Of a DNA stretch of 64,000 bases, positions 20,176-31,794 are shown in pieces; the first letter of the stretch is position 1, and each line of letters starts with the position of its first letter. Origin of the DNA: Euglena gracilis. Taxonomy: Eukaryota > Euglenida > Euglenophyceae > Euglenales. The stretch lies in contig CP154954.1 in the NCBI GenBank assembly GCA_039621445.1, positions 20,012,642 through 20,076,641 of the forward strand. The letters are read 5' to 3'. Under the pieces are notes generated by a model. That model saw only the letters and a list, made by a program, of their open reading frames with translations, did no database searches and had not been told where the DNA came from. The translations under genes were made by a program, and so were the position numbers.

Positions 20176-20561
20176 CGAAAAATTGCACAGTGGAAAGGAA
20201 TGGTTTCCTCAAAAGACCATTCGGGCTTTGCACACTCCTGCTTTGTGTGCCAGCTGTTTTGTTGTCTTTGTGTTCTTCTTGGCGGGGTGCTTCTTACTGC
20301 TTTTTGGTGCCGGAGTTGGCCGATAACGTCCTTCGAAAACATCAGGTGGCCACGCACGCAGAGAAACTGACATCCGAGGATGAAGCTGTATTCAACAATT
20401 TGTTGAGAGAGTTGTTCTTCAACGAGGGCAATTCGGACTCCCACGACAGAGGAAGGGGGAGGAAGGGACCAAGAGGGCGAAGCACAAGCAGATGGTGAGG
20501 TCCTGCTCTCCTTGCCGGCTGTTCTGTTCTGGTGTGTTTGTGCGTGCGCGGGGGGTGCTTC

Positions 20562-22010
20562 TTACTGCGCCTTTGTTGCCGGAGTTGGCGATGATGAGGC
20601 CGCGTCCGGCACCTTGGCGAAGCTGAACCGTCGTGGCCCCGCCCCCCCCCTCTCCCATGGTCGCTTGGTGGGGGGCCCCCCCCTCGATGGGGATGGTGGT
20701 CTCTTTCTGGTGTGTTTCTGGGTGGGTGGTTGGGGCTGCTTGGTCGGGGGTCCCCTTTCTGGTTGGGATGTCTTTCTTTTTCTGCTGATTTTTTGGGTGG
20801 GAGGGTTGGGCTCACCATCTTCTTGTGCTTCGCCCTCTTGGTCCCTTCCTCCCCCTTCCTCTGTCGTGGGAGTCCGAGACCATTCGGGCTCCGCACTGCG
20901 AGATGGTGAGGTACTGTGCACCCCCCTTTGAGACATAATTGTTTGAATTTTTGATACGACACCCAGTCTCAAATAATGAGCTTGGAAGGCCCCAAAATTT
21001 TTCCACTGACCCAGTTGCTGGACTTCTTCCACTTGCAAACCAGCATTTTTCCACCATAAAACCCCAGCCCCTCTGGTGCTGTGGGGTTTCCAGTGGGTGG
21101 TGTCCACCCCCCCCTCTTGCAGAATTTCTTTGGTAAGGGAATTCACCTTTCTGATGTCAAAGGTCTTTTACCATCCAAAGACCATAACAAATTATTTTTG
21201 TTCCCAACCATGTGGGCTGTCCTTTCCACATACTCTTTCAATAAATGCCAGGGGCTGATGAGGGGGGTGTGTGGCAAATTCAAAACTTCTTCCCATCTTG
21301 GGAATTGCCAGCCTTTCCTTTGCAATAAAATGAAAATTTTTTCTCCCACGAAACTGATTTTTCGCTGTGTCCTGGCTAGATCAACCCCCCTGTGGAGGGC
21401 CAAAAGCCTCCAACAGATGATGAGTCTGTTTCTGAGATCTTTCACAGACAGGTCTGAGAGGGGTGTTGAATTCCTCAAGATGTTTTCTAGGAAATCAGTG
21501 GGGTCCCAAAAATGGGCATACTTGCAGACATTGGCATTCCATTTCCTTTTCAATGGAGCCAGAAGGGGTGAAAATCTCAATGACCCAAACCCTGGGAGTA
21601 ACAAGGCTGCTGCATAGGCATTTCGCGCAGTATTGATGCTGTGAACAGCAAGGTCAAGGATGGCTTCAGCCATCCTGTGGACTGTACAGTCCTGCAGGGG
21701 CACCCCCTTGTGCAATAACTGGCCCACCAATGCCCTGAAGGCTGAGTCATATCTTTTGACATTTCCCAGATTTTTTATGTAAGTGTCGATACTGGACATC
21801 GAAACTTCCTGGGATTGTAATATTTGCCTGACACAATCAAGCAGGCCAACTTCCACCTTGGGGGGGGCATCTCCTCCCCCCAGCAGTTGGTGAACAGACC
21901 CCATTGGGGGGGTACCAGCAAAACTTTGCTGCCTGGCTGCCTGATTGACATTAATTGGCGCCACCATGATGTCGAAGCCCAGTGGGGTACGATCAACAGA
22001 CATGTTAGGT
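20562..22010 (-). pseudogene. B tyrosine recombinase, frameshifted
   Basis: From about 22000 to 21143 the frame contains NVKRYDSAFRALV and LALHRGVDLART (first Arg). A one-base shift near 21146 moves it to the frame with HWKPHSTRGAGV (His-x-x-Arg) and GQWKNFGAFQAHYLRLG (Tyr), ending at 20562 after a long Arg/Pro-rich tail. That tail is translation of the internal complementary and terminal repeats. Only about the last 290 codons of the 613-codon frame beginning at 22984 are recombinase. Confidence 0.86.
20815..20905 (-). repeat. B internal complementary region
   Basis: It contains TGTCGTGGGAGTCCGAGACC joined to ATTCGGGCTCCGCACTGCGA, i.e. the inverses of the left outer end (20433-) and right outer end (-25055) side by side. 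This places the circle junction at about GTCCGA/GACCATT. Confidence 0.9.
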
Positions 22011-24142
22011 CTGGGTTTAACATTAATCTCTGAACCCATTGGGGAATGATGCTCCAGGGAGGGTTTGCATAAACTGGGGGGAGGCCCCTCAAGTCTGCCC
22101 TCAAGGCATCCACCAGCAGGGCTCCTTGGTGGGGGTATCGACAAACGAACTTGGGGAATTTTTTGTTGCTGGGGGTGCAAAACATGTCCACCTCTGGGGT
22201 TATGTCGCTTCTGAAGAATTGAAGAATTTGATGAAAGATGTTCAGGTTTAGAGTATAATCCCCTGGGTCCTTTTGCTCCCTGGTCAGGGAGTCTGCCAAT
22301 TGTTCTTTTGTGGGAACCCAAACCACCTGCAAATTGATTTGTTTTTCCTGACAATGATACAACAGGGGTTTTAGGATGGAATTTAGGTATGGCTTTTTGC
22401 CTCCCCATTTTGTCAAATAACTGACAGCCACCTGGCTGTCCACATGAAGCACAATTGTTTGCTTTGGTTTGGCCAAAGATCTTACAGTTTCCACTGCAGC
22501 CTGCAACTCTTTTTGATTGATATGAAGGACATGCAGGTCCCTCCAAAAAATCTGCACCTTTTGGCCTGAATCTTTGTCCAGCCCCCCCCATTGCCAGGTG
22601 CTGCTGTCTGAGAACAGTTCCTGAGAGGCCTGGAATTGAAATGCTCTGCCCACACCTGGCTGCAAAAATGCCTTTAACTCCACAATTTGATCTTTGACCC
22701 CCTGGGGAATGGTCAAGGTGTGGTCCCAACCCCACTTGGTGTGCAAATCCACCATTTTGCAAAGTTGATCTGTCAGGATTCTGAGGAAAGGCATTGAAAC
22801 TAAATAGCTTCTTACCTGCCCTACGATAGAGCTGGGTTTTCTGCAGCTCATTTTTTGTGCTGTCAGCACCTTTCCTAATTCCTTTCTTAAGGATTTTAGT
22901 TTTTCCTGTGGAATTTCCAGTTGGCCTTTTTTCAGATTGATCCACTGGCCCAAATGCTTTATTTATTGTGTTGGTTCCAGACATGATTTGGGGAGGTTTA
23001 TTCTGAAACCTGCCAGTAAGAGATCTTTTTTCATTTCTGCCAAATGTTGGGCTGCTGTCTTTTGCTGGGGGCTAACAACAAAATGTCGTCCAGTTAGATG
23101 AAAACTACCTTTCCTTCCTTTCTCCATTTTCTTTCCCAGACTCTCATGAGAGTCATAAACTTTTGGGGCAGGCTGCTTATACCAAAGCAAGCAGCTTTAA
23201 ATTGCCACGTTTCCCCCCCACCTGCATGCAAACATGTTTTCCCAGGCTGCTGTGCAGCTTTAAGTGGAAATAAGCATCTTTCAGATCAATTTTTCCACAG
23301 AACCAACCTTTTCTGAGATATGGGAAGATGTTTCCCATGTGTTCCAATCTGAACTTCTGGGGGGTGAAATGGAGATTTAACTGTCGACAATCTGAAATTA
23401 GTCTTTCCTTTGTCTTTCCCCATTCCTTTTTGGAAATGATAAAATAAGGGACAAAATGTTTTGCCTCCTCTGGGGTGATTTGTCTGGTTGCCCCTGCACA
23501 TTCGTATTCCCTCAGAATTTTCTGGGCAGTCATTATTTCTTGGGGAGTTTTGAAGGGCACTTTTAAGGACATCTGAGGGGGGAGGGGAAGATCTGCCCTG
23601 ACCCCTTCCCTTATTAAGTTTAATACCTCTGTGCTGGCTCCTGCCTTGACCCAATGGGGAATGCTGGCCTGCAGGGCTTTGTATGGGGGCACCCCTGGGT
23701 GTAATGTGTCTGGGGATTCCACAGGCCCCATCACTGGGGTCCTATCCCCTGGCTGCCCCATCACTGGGGTCTTCCCTGGCTGCCCCATCACTGGGGTCAC
23801 CTCTTGCCCTGCCATAGGGCTGCTCCAAGACAGGCTTTCCCCCTGAATTTGAAAGGTTGGGGAAAGTCTGTGTCTGCAATGGGGAGGTACATATATAGCT
23901 GGGGGGCTGGTTACCTTCTGGGGGGGCCCTGGTGTAGCCAATCTTGGGCCTCCCCCCCAAGGGCTGATATCTTGAATGCACTGAATTTGCTTGAAATGGC
24001 CTCCATTGGCCTTGATATCTTGATTGTGATGGCCTCCATTGGCCTTCAGGGCCATCTGGCCTTCTTGGTCTCCATTGACCTTCTCTCCAGCACTTTTCTT
24101 GTGCCTTCTTTTTCCCTCTTGGTTCCCCAGATGAGCCACCAT
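21775..24142 (-). pseudogene. B reverse transcriptase-RNase H-methyltransferase, broken
   Basis: 24142-23177 encodes a Pro-rich linker (with TPVMGQPG repeats), then KERLISDCRQLN and GKIDLKDAYFHLKL (RT motif A). The catalytic box reads FI-stop-LDDILLLAP, with TAA at 23096-23094 replacing the usual Tyr codon. 22953-21775 encodes RNase H (FSDSSTWQWGG, QKELQAA, HVDSQVA, LADSLTR) and a Dam-like region with PPVYANPPWSII and IVPHWASTSWW. The part near 23200-22960 is also frameshifted. Confidence 0.88.
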
Positions 24143-26479
24143 GGCTGCATTTCCCTTTGGGATTTGATGCCACCTGTCTTGGCTGTGGCTTGCTTCCCCT
24201 GGGGGGAATTATTTTAAGGGTGCTGGGGGGATAGTTGGACATACCTCTCCCCACTGGGGTCCCCGGCTGGGATTCAGGGTTCTGTGTCCTTGAAAATGGG
24301 CACCATGCCATTTTGAATGATGGCTGCCTTGGAGATGGGCCCAAGGCCCTGTAGATAGATGGCCGCCATGGCCATTTTGAGGAGGGTATACACCTTCCTG
24401 ACTTGAACCCTTTGAACTTGTCTTATTTCCCCTGCCATAGGGGTGGGGATGAGAAAAGTGATGGGTAGTCTGCCAGACCTGTTTTTCCCTCTCCTGACAA
24501 TGTTTCCTTGATTGATGACTGTGATGGGTCCCCATGACCCAATGAGCCTTCCCCTGGATGGCTTCTCCGTCGCTTTGCTCTGACCACAAGTGTCCAGGGT
24601 CCATGGCCGTCACAAAAGCTTTGCTGAAAACAGGAAATTTCTGACGAACTGGGGGGTGGAAGGGTTGCGACGGCCACGGACGGACGTGTTGGCCCTGCTC
24701 CATCAGGTGCTCCAGCGCCTGCAGCCCCTCGGTGTTTTCCAGCTTCAGCTGTCTGTCTTGGACTTCCTTGTGCTCCCACTTCTTCTCGACAGCATGAAAT
24801 TTTTTCCAACACATCTTTCATTGAATTCCGTTGAACACGTGTTTTGATTTTTGAATGTCTTTGTCTTCCGTCTTGACCTCACTCGTAGAGTTGAAAGTCT
24901 TTCTCCTTGAGGTCGAAGGGCAGAATTAGGAATCAGCCAACTCCGGCAACAAAAAGCAGTAAGAAGCACCCCCCGCGCACGCACAAACACACCAGAACAG
25001 AACAGCCGGCAAGGAAAGCAGGACCTCACAATCTCGCAGTGCGGAGCCCGAATGGTCGTGGCGAAATTATTGGCAGAATCGTCCCCGGAATCCCTCGTTG
25101 CCGTCACCGAGGCCGGGCAAAAAAGGCTTGGCGGCGGATGGCACACGACGAAGCGTCCAAAGAAGGTCTACGAGCTGACACAGGTGGCGATGGTCTCCAT
25201 TCAGGTCGGAGACTACAGAAATTCGTTCTTGTACTCGGTGGCGTTATCAGGCAGCGTGGAGGTACCAGTGATCGACTTGGGGCAGACGGCAGCGGAGGTG
25301 GCGTTCAAGTTTGCTGAGCGCTGGCTGGAAGAGAGTTCGAAGAAAGACAAGGGGATGACGCAGAGAGCGGAACGGTCCTCGATGGAGGAGGACGCCGGAG
25401 ACGACGAGGAGGACAACGAAAACGACGAGGCGGACGAACGGCTCCCCTGGCAGGAGGAACTGGCGCCGGCGCCAGAGCTGGCAGCGTGCCTTCGGCACGC
25501 CGAAAAGGAGATCGACTACCGTGGAAAATGGTGCTGAGGGAGCCCCCAAGGAATCAGGGGATAAAAGTAAGAGCGGAAGATAATAATCATGGTTCAGATG
25601 GAAAAGGGGCCTGGGAAAAGCAGCTGAAGGCATGGCAGAAAAAGATGTTGCACCTGGAGAGGATGGTGGCATTCCTGTATGGAAGTGTTGATACAGATTA
25701 TCAAGTATTGGCACAAAAACTGTTTTTTTGCTGTGGCAGAGCTGGAGCAGACGCTGCTGAAGGAGAGGAAGAAATGCAGCATTCCTGGGGAAAACCCAAG
25801 TACAAACAACGGGCTGTTCTCCAAGGAAGATTTGGCAGTTGACAAAGCCCAATGGGCTCTGAATCAAGCAGGCTTGGCACCAGCCTTCTCCAGATATTCC
25901 ACGTCTCATTTTCCCATTCCCTCAGGGAACAAAGGATTTTAGTTCAAACTTTGGAAAGGAAAAGGCTATGGCAGCCAATTACAATCTGGGATTGGAAAGG
26001 GCTATGGCAGCCAGTGGAGACCAGGGTGGTCCAAAGGGTCTGAATCCTCTCTGGGAAATTTCCTCTCCCCCCTCATATTCTCAGGAAAGGCAGTGGCAAG
26101 GCCTGAAGAATCAAAAGCCCCAGGGGGGGGGGTGAAACCAACAAAGCCAATCCCAGAAGGAATCAGGGCCAGCAGGCCCCACCTGCCCATGAAGGGCAAG
26201 CCAGAACCAAGATTGATCTGGGGAGAGAACCCCCAGCTGATCCCAAGGGGGTGTGTAATCCCCCTGCTGACCCCTTCCCAGATGCCATCTCCAGCCTGGC
26301 AAGGGCTCCTGGAAGGAGGAACATGGCCCACACCACACTCCCACCCGGAGGAGTGGGAGAAGGGAATAATTCAAGGGCTGGAATTTAGAGAAAGGGCATG
26401 GCTGAGGTGCCATTGTTTCTTAGACTGAGGAAATATCTGCCATGGTGGCAGAAAAATGCAAACCAGTGGGTAGTATCAC

Positions 26480-28328
26480 TAATTGAAAAATGAGGTGCAC
26501 CCAGATCACCCTTTACCCCAGTTTCTGTCAAAAAGACAGCAGCAAAAGTCAGCACAGGAAATCAGCCTGGCTTCAGAAATCCTGAGGGAGTACCAAGAAA
26601 GTGGGGCAACCAAAAAACTGGGAAATGCCACAGGAACTCACCTGGTACCCTGGTTTGTGTTGTCAAAATCATAAGGGGAGGGGGTCAAGCATCGACTTAT
26701 CACAGATTGTCGAGATCTAAATCCATTTTGCTGTCCAGAAAAGTTCACTTTGGAAAACATGTCCACCATTTTCCCCACCCTGAAAAAAGGGGATTGGGCA
26801 GTCAAAATGGGCTTGAAAGATGCCTTCTTTTGTCTGGGTCTGGAAAAAGATTTCAAAAAATTTGTCAGAATTCAGGTGGGACCAGACCTGTGGGAGTTTC
26901 AGGGGGCATGTTTTGGCCTAAGCACCCTCCCAAAATTGTTCATGTCCCCAATGAAAGTCCTGCTAAAGCTGTGGCGATCAAAGGGATTGCAGGTGTTCGT
27001 CTATTTGGACGACATCATTCTGTTTGTTTCAACAGAAAATTCGGTCAAAAAACATTTGTTGACCATGTTGAACACATTAGGGGAGGCTGGGTTCAAAGTC
27101 AGCGAGAGAAAGTCTGTGTTTACTCCCACCCAAAGGCTGCAACACTTGGGGTTCATCATCAATCTGGAAAAAGGTCAACTGGAGGTGCCCCCCTACGAAT
27201 TAAAAACCACAGAAAGGAACTGGGCAAGGTGGTACTGGCCCAGAAATTGAGTTGCAGAAAGATTTCCAGCATTCTGGGACAAATCAGAAGTTACCTTCCT
27301 GCTCTGGCATTTCTGAGATTGGTAACCCAGGAGCCGTAAAAGTTCAGCCAGCTGCATCAGGAAAAGGGCTGGGATTTTTGCATCGACATCCCAGAAAGTT
27401 CTGAAGGATGAAATGAAAGTTTTAAAGGTATACCTGCAACCAGGTCCGGGCAGGCCCTTTTTCCAACAAGCAAAAATGGTGCCCCGTTCAGACTCCTACA
27501 CATGGGCATGGGGGGGGGGGGGTGCACTCCTCCCAAAATCAAATAATCCAAGAATTTTGGAGGGAGAAACATTGTTTACATATAAATGTGAAAGAGCTGA
27601 TGGCAGCAGTACAGACAATAAAAGTCTTTTCCCAGCAAGGAGAAGCCGTGCTGCTAAACGTAGACAATCAAGTGGCACTGAGTTATGTCACCAAATGTGG
27701 TGGCAGAAAACAGCACCGGAATCAGTTTAAGGAACCTCTGTTTCACTGGTGTTGGGAAAACCAAGTTCAACTGCAGGTCCAGTGGGTTCCTTCATCAGAA
27801 ATGTTGGCAGACCCCCTCACAAGGTGGGACCAGGACAAGGGAGATTTTACACTGTGCCCAGACCTGTTCACCCAAATTCTGCAGCCTTTCAGAAAGGAGA
27901 TTGCTCCAGACACAGACATGTTTGCATCTCCAGCAAATGCAAAATTCCAAAACTTTGTGGCCAGATGGCCCCACCACCAAGCTTCTCTGGTGGATGCATT
28001 GAAATGCGATCTGGATTCAGTCAGAGATGTTTGTGCCAACCCACCCCTGGAAAGTGATTTTTCCTTGGCTCATCAGGCTGAGACTGAACAAGCCGGTGAA
28101 ATGCCTTTTGGTGACACCCATGTGGGTTTCGAGTCCACGGGGCCCCTATTAATCAAAATGTCAAAACCAGGGACAATAAAATTGGTCATACCCCCCAGGG
28201 AGGGAATGTTCAAGAATTGTTGGGGGCAATCAATGCCAAGACCAAATTGGCCCCTGGCTTGCACAGTGGTATCAGGTTCCTTTTGGAACAGCAAAAGGTG
28301 CCACATCAAGACATTGAAAATGTCCTGA
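26480..28328 (+). pseudogene. C1 reverse transcriptase-RNase H-methyltransferase, broken
   Basis: RT: HLVPWFVLSKS, then a TAA (GAA in C2), then HRLITDCRDLN, GLKDAFFCLGL and VFVYLDDIILF. The frame shifts near 27190 and reaches a stop after LVTQEP near 27339. From 27522: INVKELMAAV, NVDNQVALSYV and LADPLTRWDQD (RNase H) and a methyltransferase-like part starting DMFASPANAKF. At the NPP core the frame moves to +1 for about 87 nt (28050-28137) and then back. Confidence 0.87.
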
Positions 28329-29150
28329 GGACTTTGGGAACCCTGAAGCGTTATGACAGTGTCTTCAGAAAACTGTTTGTTAGTTTGCAACAGAAAGGAT
28401 TGGAGCCCTTGCAAGTCTCCAGGATGGAGCTGGCCACTGCCCTGTTGGACCTACACAAACTTTCACAGGCTGATGCTCGATGTGCATATGCCTCTCTCCA
28501 GTACTTACCTGGGTTGGAGTCCATTCGATTTCACCCTTTAATTACAAAAGTGAAAAAGGAATGGAATCGTTCAGTTCAGAGGTATGCTGCCTTTTGGGAC
28601 CCATTGCCCAATTTGAAAAAACTGCAGAGCACAGAAAGGGTTTCTGACATGTCACTTGTGGAGCTGAGGTGGAGAATCATGCTGTCCTTCAGACTGTTCT
28701 CACTTCACAGAGGGGTGAAGCTGGCAAGAACCCAAAGGACCATTTCAGTGGTTGGGGTAAAAAAAATTTTTTCATTTTGGTCACAAGAAAGGGTTTGCCT
28801 TCACTAAAGTGTGAGCAAGTGTTGGAGATTGATTCACTACCATCTTTGAGTCCATATCGTTTGATGACAGAATATGTGAAAATAACATCTTTCATTCCCA
28901 AGGGTGCCCCTCTGATGTGGAGTTGGATGAGGAAAAACCCTTGACTTCCAATAGGATCAACTCTTTGACAAAGGAGTTGTTGGAAACCTTTGACATTCCA
29001 ATTTCCCACTGGAAAGCCCACAGCACCAGGGGGCTGGGGTTTTGATGCACAAAAAATTGGGGTTGTCCAGTGAGGAGGTGTGTGAATCTGGTCAGTGGAA
29101 AAATCACACAGCCTTTTCAGCTCATTATTTACGGTTGGGGGCGGTGGATT
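28217..29150 (+). pseudogene. C1 tyrosine recombinase, broken
   Basis: 28217-28807 contains LKRYDSVFRKLFVSL and FSLHRGVKLARTQ (first Arg), then shifts frame at A/T runs (28756-28780). Later pieces are SPYRLMTEYVK, HSTRGLG (His-x-x-Arg, about 29020) and GQWKNHTAFSAHYLRLGAV (Tyr, about 29125). All catalytic parts are recognisable but lie in three frames. Confidence 0.85.
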
Positions 29151-29194
29151 CAGCAAAGATAAAATTTGAAAAGGTGTCGTGCACAACGTCTCAC

Positions 29195-29290
29195 CCCCAG
29201 AGTGTGCGAAGCCCGAATGGTCGAGTACTCCAAGGAAGTCTGACCAGGGAGGAAGTGACCATGAGGGCGGAGCACAAGAGGGGGGTGAGC
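29195..29290 (+). repeat. C1 internal complementary region
   Basis: Joins AGTGTGCGAAGCCCGAATGG (inverse of the left end at 20215) to GTACTCCAAGGAAGTCTGAC (inverse of the right end at 29573). Confidence 0.87.
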
Positions 29291-29419
29291 CCACCACACC
29301 CAACCGGAAAAGGAAAGCATCCCCATCGAGGGGGGGGGGAGCAAAAACGGGCCCACATACTTCGAAAGGCCGGGGAGCCACTGAGGTTGACCTTCGGCAA
29401 GTCGGTGTCGGAGAGCACA

Positions 29420-29573
29420 TCATCGCCAACTCCGGCACCAAAGTCGAAGTAAGAAGCACCCCGCCAAGAAGAACACAAAAACAACAAAACAGCCGGCACA
29501 CAAAGCAGGATCTCACCCCCCTCTTGTGCTCAGCCCGCGTGGTCACTTCCTCCCTGGTCAGACTTCCCGGGAG
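29420..29573 (+). repeat. C1 right inverted terminal repeat
   Basis: It begins GCCAACTCCGGCACCAAAGT and is inverted relative to the left repeat at 20235-20320 (TTGGTGCCGGAGTTGGC). It ends at CTTCCCGGGAG. Confidence 0.85.
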
Positions 29574-29640
29574 AAAACCCCCCCCCAAATAACACAACCC
29601 CCCCCGTTGTGCTACTTGGGCACCCGAACTGGAGGTCCAG

Positions 29641-29690
29641 GGGGGGGGTGTTATTTGGGGGGGGGGTGTTTTTCGGGAACCACTCCCTGA
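29641..29690. repeat. G-run/GTGTTATTTGGG repeat
   Basis: The module GGGGTGTTATTTGGGG is repeated here. It also appears four times at 32053-32140, so the two patches bracket the transposase duplication. It is possibly the ends of one larger element, but no further inverted or direct match was found. Confidence 0.5.
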
Positions 29691-29716
29691 ACAGGTTCTT
29701 CCCAAACAATGTCTGA

Positions 29717-30488
29717 TATCAGTGTCGAGGATACCTTGTCCAGGAGTGCATCCCTGGTATCTGGGTCCTTGCGGAAGAATCGGAAAAAGAATTATTTTCG
29801 GAACCAACCAGTGTGCAAGAGGAGGAAGCAGAAAACCAAGGTTGTTCTGTTGCTGCCTCGCAAGCCGGAAAGCGTTGCAAAATGCGGTCAGCCCATTTGT
29901 GAAAAAAAGAGCAATTTTGGAGTACGAAGCAATTAATCCAAAGAGCATGTCGTTGAGAAGCAACGAGTTACCCTGGCACGCTTGCGCCGCAAAGCTCTGG
30001 AGATATGCCCAACATATGGTGTCCCAAAACGCAACTTGACAGCCAAGTGGTTCTCTGGCTTCCGTCGGAGGTTTTTTTTTGCAAGCAACGTCAGGGCTGA
30101 CAAAATTATTCTTTATAGTCACAAGATAGCCGACAACAAGGAGAAGCGCCTTCTCAAGATTTCGGAACAGGCAATGCTTGAAAGAGCTCAGGATTTCCAT
30201 GGCTATATGAGCAAAATCTGGGAGGTGTTCAGATTCCCAATCTCGCACGTGGCGAACATGGACGAACCCCCGTTGTCTTTCACGGGGTCTTCCAAGTCGC
30301 TTCGCAGCCTCACAATGAAAGGCATGGACAACGTTGTTGGTATGGATTTTTTCCATAAAAGACTTACAGTCTGTTTGTTTGCAGGACCTAACCCGTTCAC
30401 CGAGGCAGACCACCACAAAAAGAGTGCAACGTTGATCATCACTTTCTGCGCGAAAAGCCAGAAAATGAAACCAACGCCAAGGGGGCAG
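29717..30488 (+). pseudogene. Pogo/Tigger-like transposase fragment, copy 1
   Basis: A frame from about 29940 reads RLRRKALEICPTYGVPKRNL and TAKWFSGFRRRFFF, a CENP-B/Tc5-type helix-turn-helix, then VANMDEPPLSFTGSS, the first DDE catalytic block of pogo-type transposases. After a short intron-like gtatgg...ttgcag (about 30340-30384) the frame continues with HHKKSATLIITFCAKS. Later DDE residues and the C-terminus are absent. The 5' part (29717-29930) is open in a different frame. The copy is truncated at CCAAGGGGGCAG, where similarity to copy 2 stops. Confidence 0.72.
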
Positions 30489-31025
30489 GTGTGTACCAGG
30501 CAGCATGAACACCATGACACTGTGCATAGCAGCAATCTGCAGAATGTACAGTGGCATGCCAGATAGTACCATTCCAGGTTCTGCAATACAAATTGCAGAA
30601 TTAGGAATGGCCTATCCTATCTCGGATCTGCGTTTCTCTTCACAGGTGGTATTATTTTATTCTTGTCATCAAAAGCCTGATCAAAGGCAATTTCAAGCGC
30701 AAATCTCCGATAGGAGAACATTTGTGGAACTAGTTTTCCAAAATCACACCTGGTTTGCATTGTGCTCTGCATAAGCCCAAAGGCATTAAAAACTAATAGT
30801 TAAGCGAAAGAATTTTACTTTTGTTACTCTCCTGGTTCTGTTCCCACGGGAGGGTTTAAGTAGGCCGACAGGCAGTGGGAATAGAGTCAGGGGACGTACA
30901 CTTGGTAGCAGATTCGGTTCCTTTCCTACGCCCCTTCTCCCCCCCATCTTAACAGGTGACTTCAAACAGTGAGTGGTGCTGAGCCTATAGGCTACAAAGC
31001 ATCCACGAGCTGTTTGGAGCCAACT
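30489..31025. other. Spacer between the two transposase copies
   Basis: AT-balanced sequence with no repeat match in the window. It carries an acceptor-like cccccccatcttaacag near 30956. A short frame GMAYPISDLRFSSQVV (about 30607-30654) is open but unsupported. Confidence 0.4.
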
Positions 31026-31794
31026 TGTCGAGGATACCTTGTCCAGGAGTGCATCCCTGGTATCTGGGTCTTTGCGGAAGAATCGGAAAAAGAATTATTT
31101 TCGGAACCATCCAGTGTGCAAGAGGAGGAAGAAGAAAACCAAGGTTGTTCTGTGGCTGCCTCGCAAGCCGGAAAGCGTTGCAAAATGCGGTCAGCCCATT
31201 TGTGAAAAAAAGAGCAATGTTGGAGTACGAATCAATTAACCCAAAGAGCATGTCGTTGAGAAGCAACGAGTTACCCTGGCACGCTTGCGCCGCAAAGCTC
31301 TGGAGATATGCCCAACATATGGTGTCCCAAAACGCAACTTGACAGCCAAGTGGTTCTCTGGCTTCCGTCGGAGGTTTTTTTTTGCAAGCAACGTCAGGGC
31401 TGACAAAATTATTCTTTATAGGCACAAGATAGCCGACAACAAGGAGAAGCGCCTTCTCAAGATTTCGGAACAGGCAATGCTTGAAAGAGCTCAGGATTTC
31501 CATGGCTATATGAGCAAAATCTGGGAGGTGTTCAGATTCCCAATCTTGCACGTGGCGAACATGGACGAAACCCCGTTGTCTTTCACGGGGTCTTCCAAGT
31601 CGCTTCGTAGCCTCACAGTGAAAGGCATGGACAACGTTGTTGGTATGGATTTTTTTCCATAAAAGACTTACAGTCTGTTTGTTTGCAGGACCTAACCCGT
31701 TCACCGAGGCAGACCACCACAAAGAGAGTGCAACGTTGATCATCACTTTCCGCGCGAAAAGCCAGAAAATGAAACCAACGCCAAGGGGGCAGGG
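31026..31794 (+). pseudogene. Pogo/Tigger-like transposase fragment, copy 2
   Basis: Near-identical to copy 1 over its whole length, in the same orientation. It keeps the fuller catalytic block NMDETPLSF. An extra T in the intron-like T-run and a few substitutions separate the copies. It ends with the same CCAAGGGGGCAG, then unrelated sequence. The shared 770 bp therefore behaves as one duplicated unit rather than two independent insertions with transposon ends. Confidence 0.72.

Larger units (their letters stand above)
20433..25055 (-). mobile_element. DIRS-like retrotransposon B, nested in C1
   Basis: This 4.62-kb element is on the minus strand. Its ends are TCGGACTCCCACGAC (20433) and GCGGAGCCCGAATGG (25055). 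Inverted terminal repeats lie at 20433-20590 and about 24943-25055, and the internal complementary region at 20815-20905. The flanks on both sides are gag sequence of C1 that joins without duplication, as expected for recombinase-mediated insertion. It is a different family from A and C by sequence, with the same gene order. Confidence 0.92.
20331..25945 (+). pseudogene. C1 gag-like ORF, interrupted by element B
   Basis: The N-terminal part (20331-20430) reads VATHAEKLTSEDEAVFNNLL, then RELFFNEGN. It resumes at 25056 with AKLLAESSPESLVAV, then an acidic stretch (25350-25440) and helical sequence (EKQLKAWQKKMLHLERMV; LEQTLLKERKK) to about 25945, with two frame changes (about 25500 and 25720). 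The same protein is present uninterrupted across the join in C2. There is no zinc knuckle and no known domain. Confidence 0.75.
20215..29573 (+). mobile_element. DIRS-like retrotransposon C1, split by element B
   Basis: The left end (GACCATTCGGGCTTTGCAC) starts 40 bp after A1. The right end (CCTGGTCAGACTTCCCGGG) lies at 29573. Without the 4.62-kb element B at 20433-25055 it is about 4.7 kb. It is close to element C2 throughout. An internal complementary region at 29195-29290 pairs with both ends. The left repeat has lost about 13 bp relative to C2. Several stops and frameshifts are present, so it is not expected to be autonomous. Confidence 0.88.

Noticed and set aside
22010-22984. First half of the 613-codon minus-strand frame in element B
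   Set aside because: It is the wrong frame of the RNase H/methyltransferase region. Only the part after about 22010 matches recombinase.
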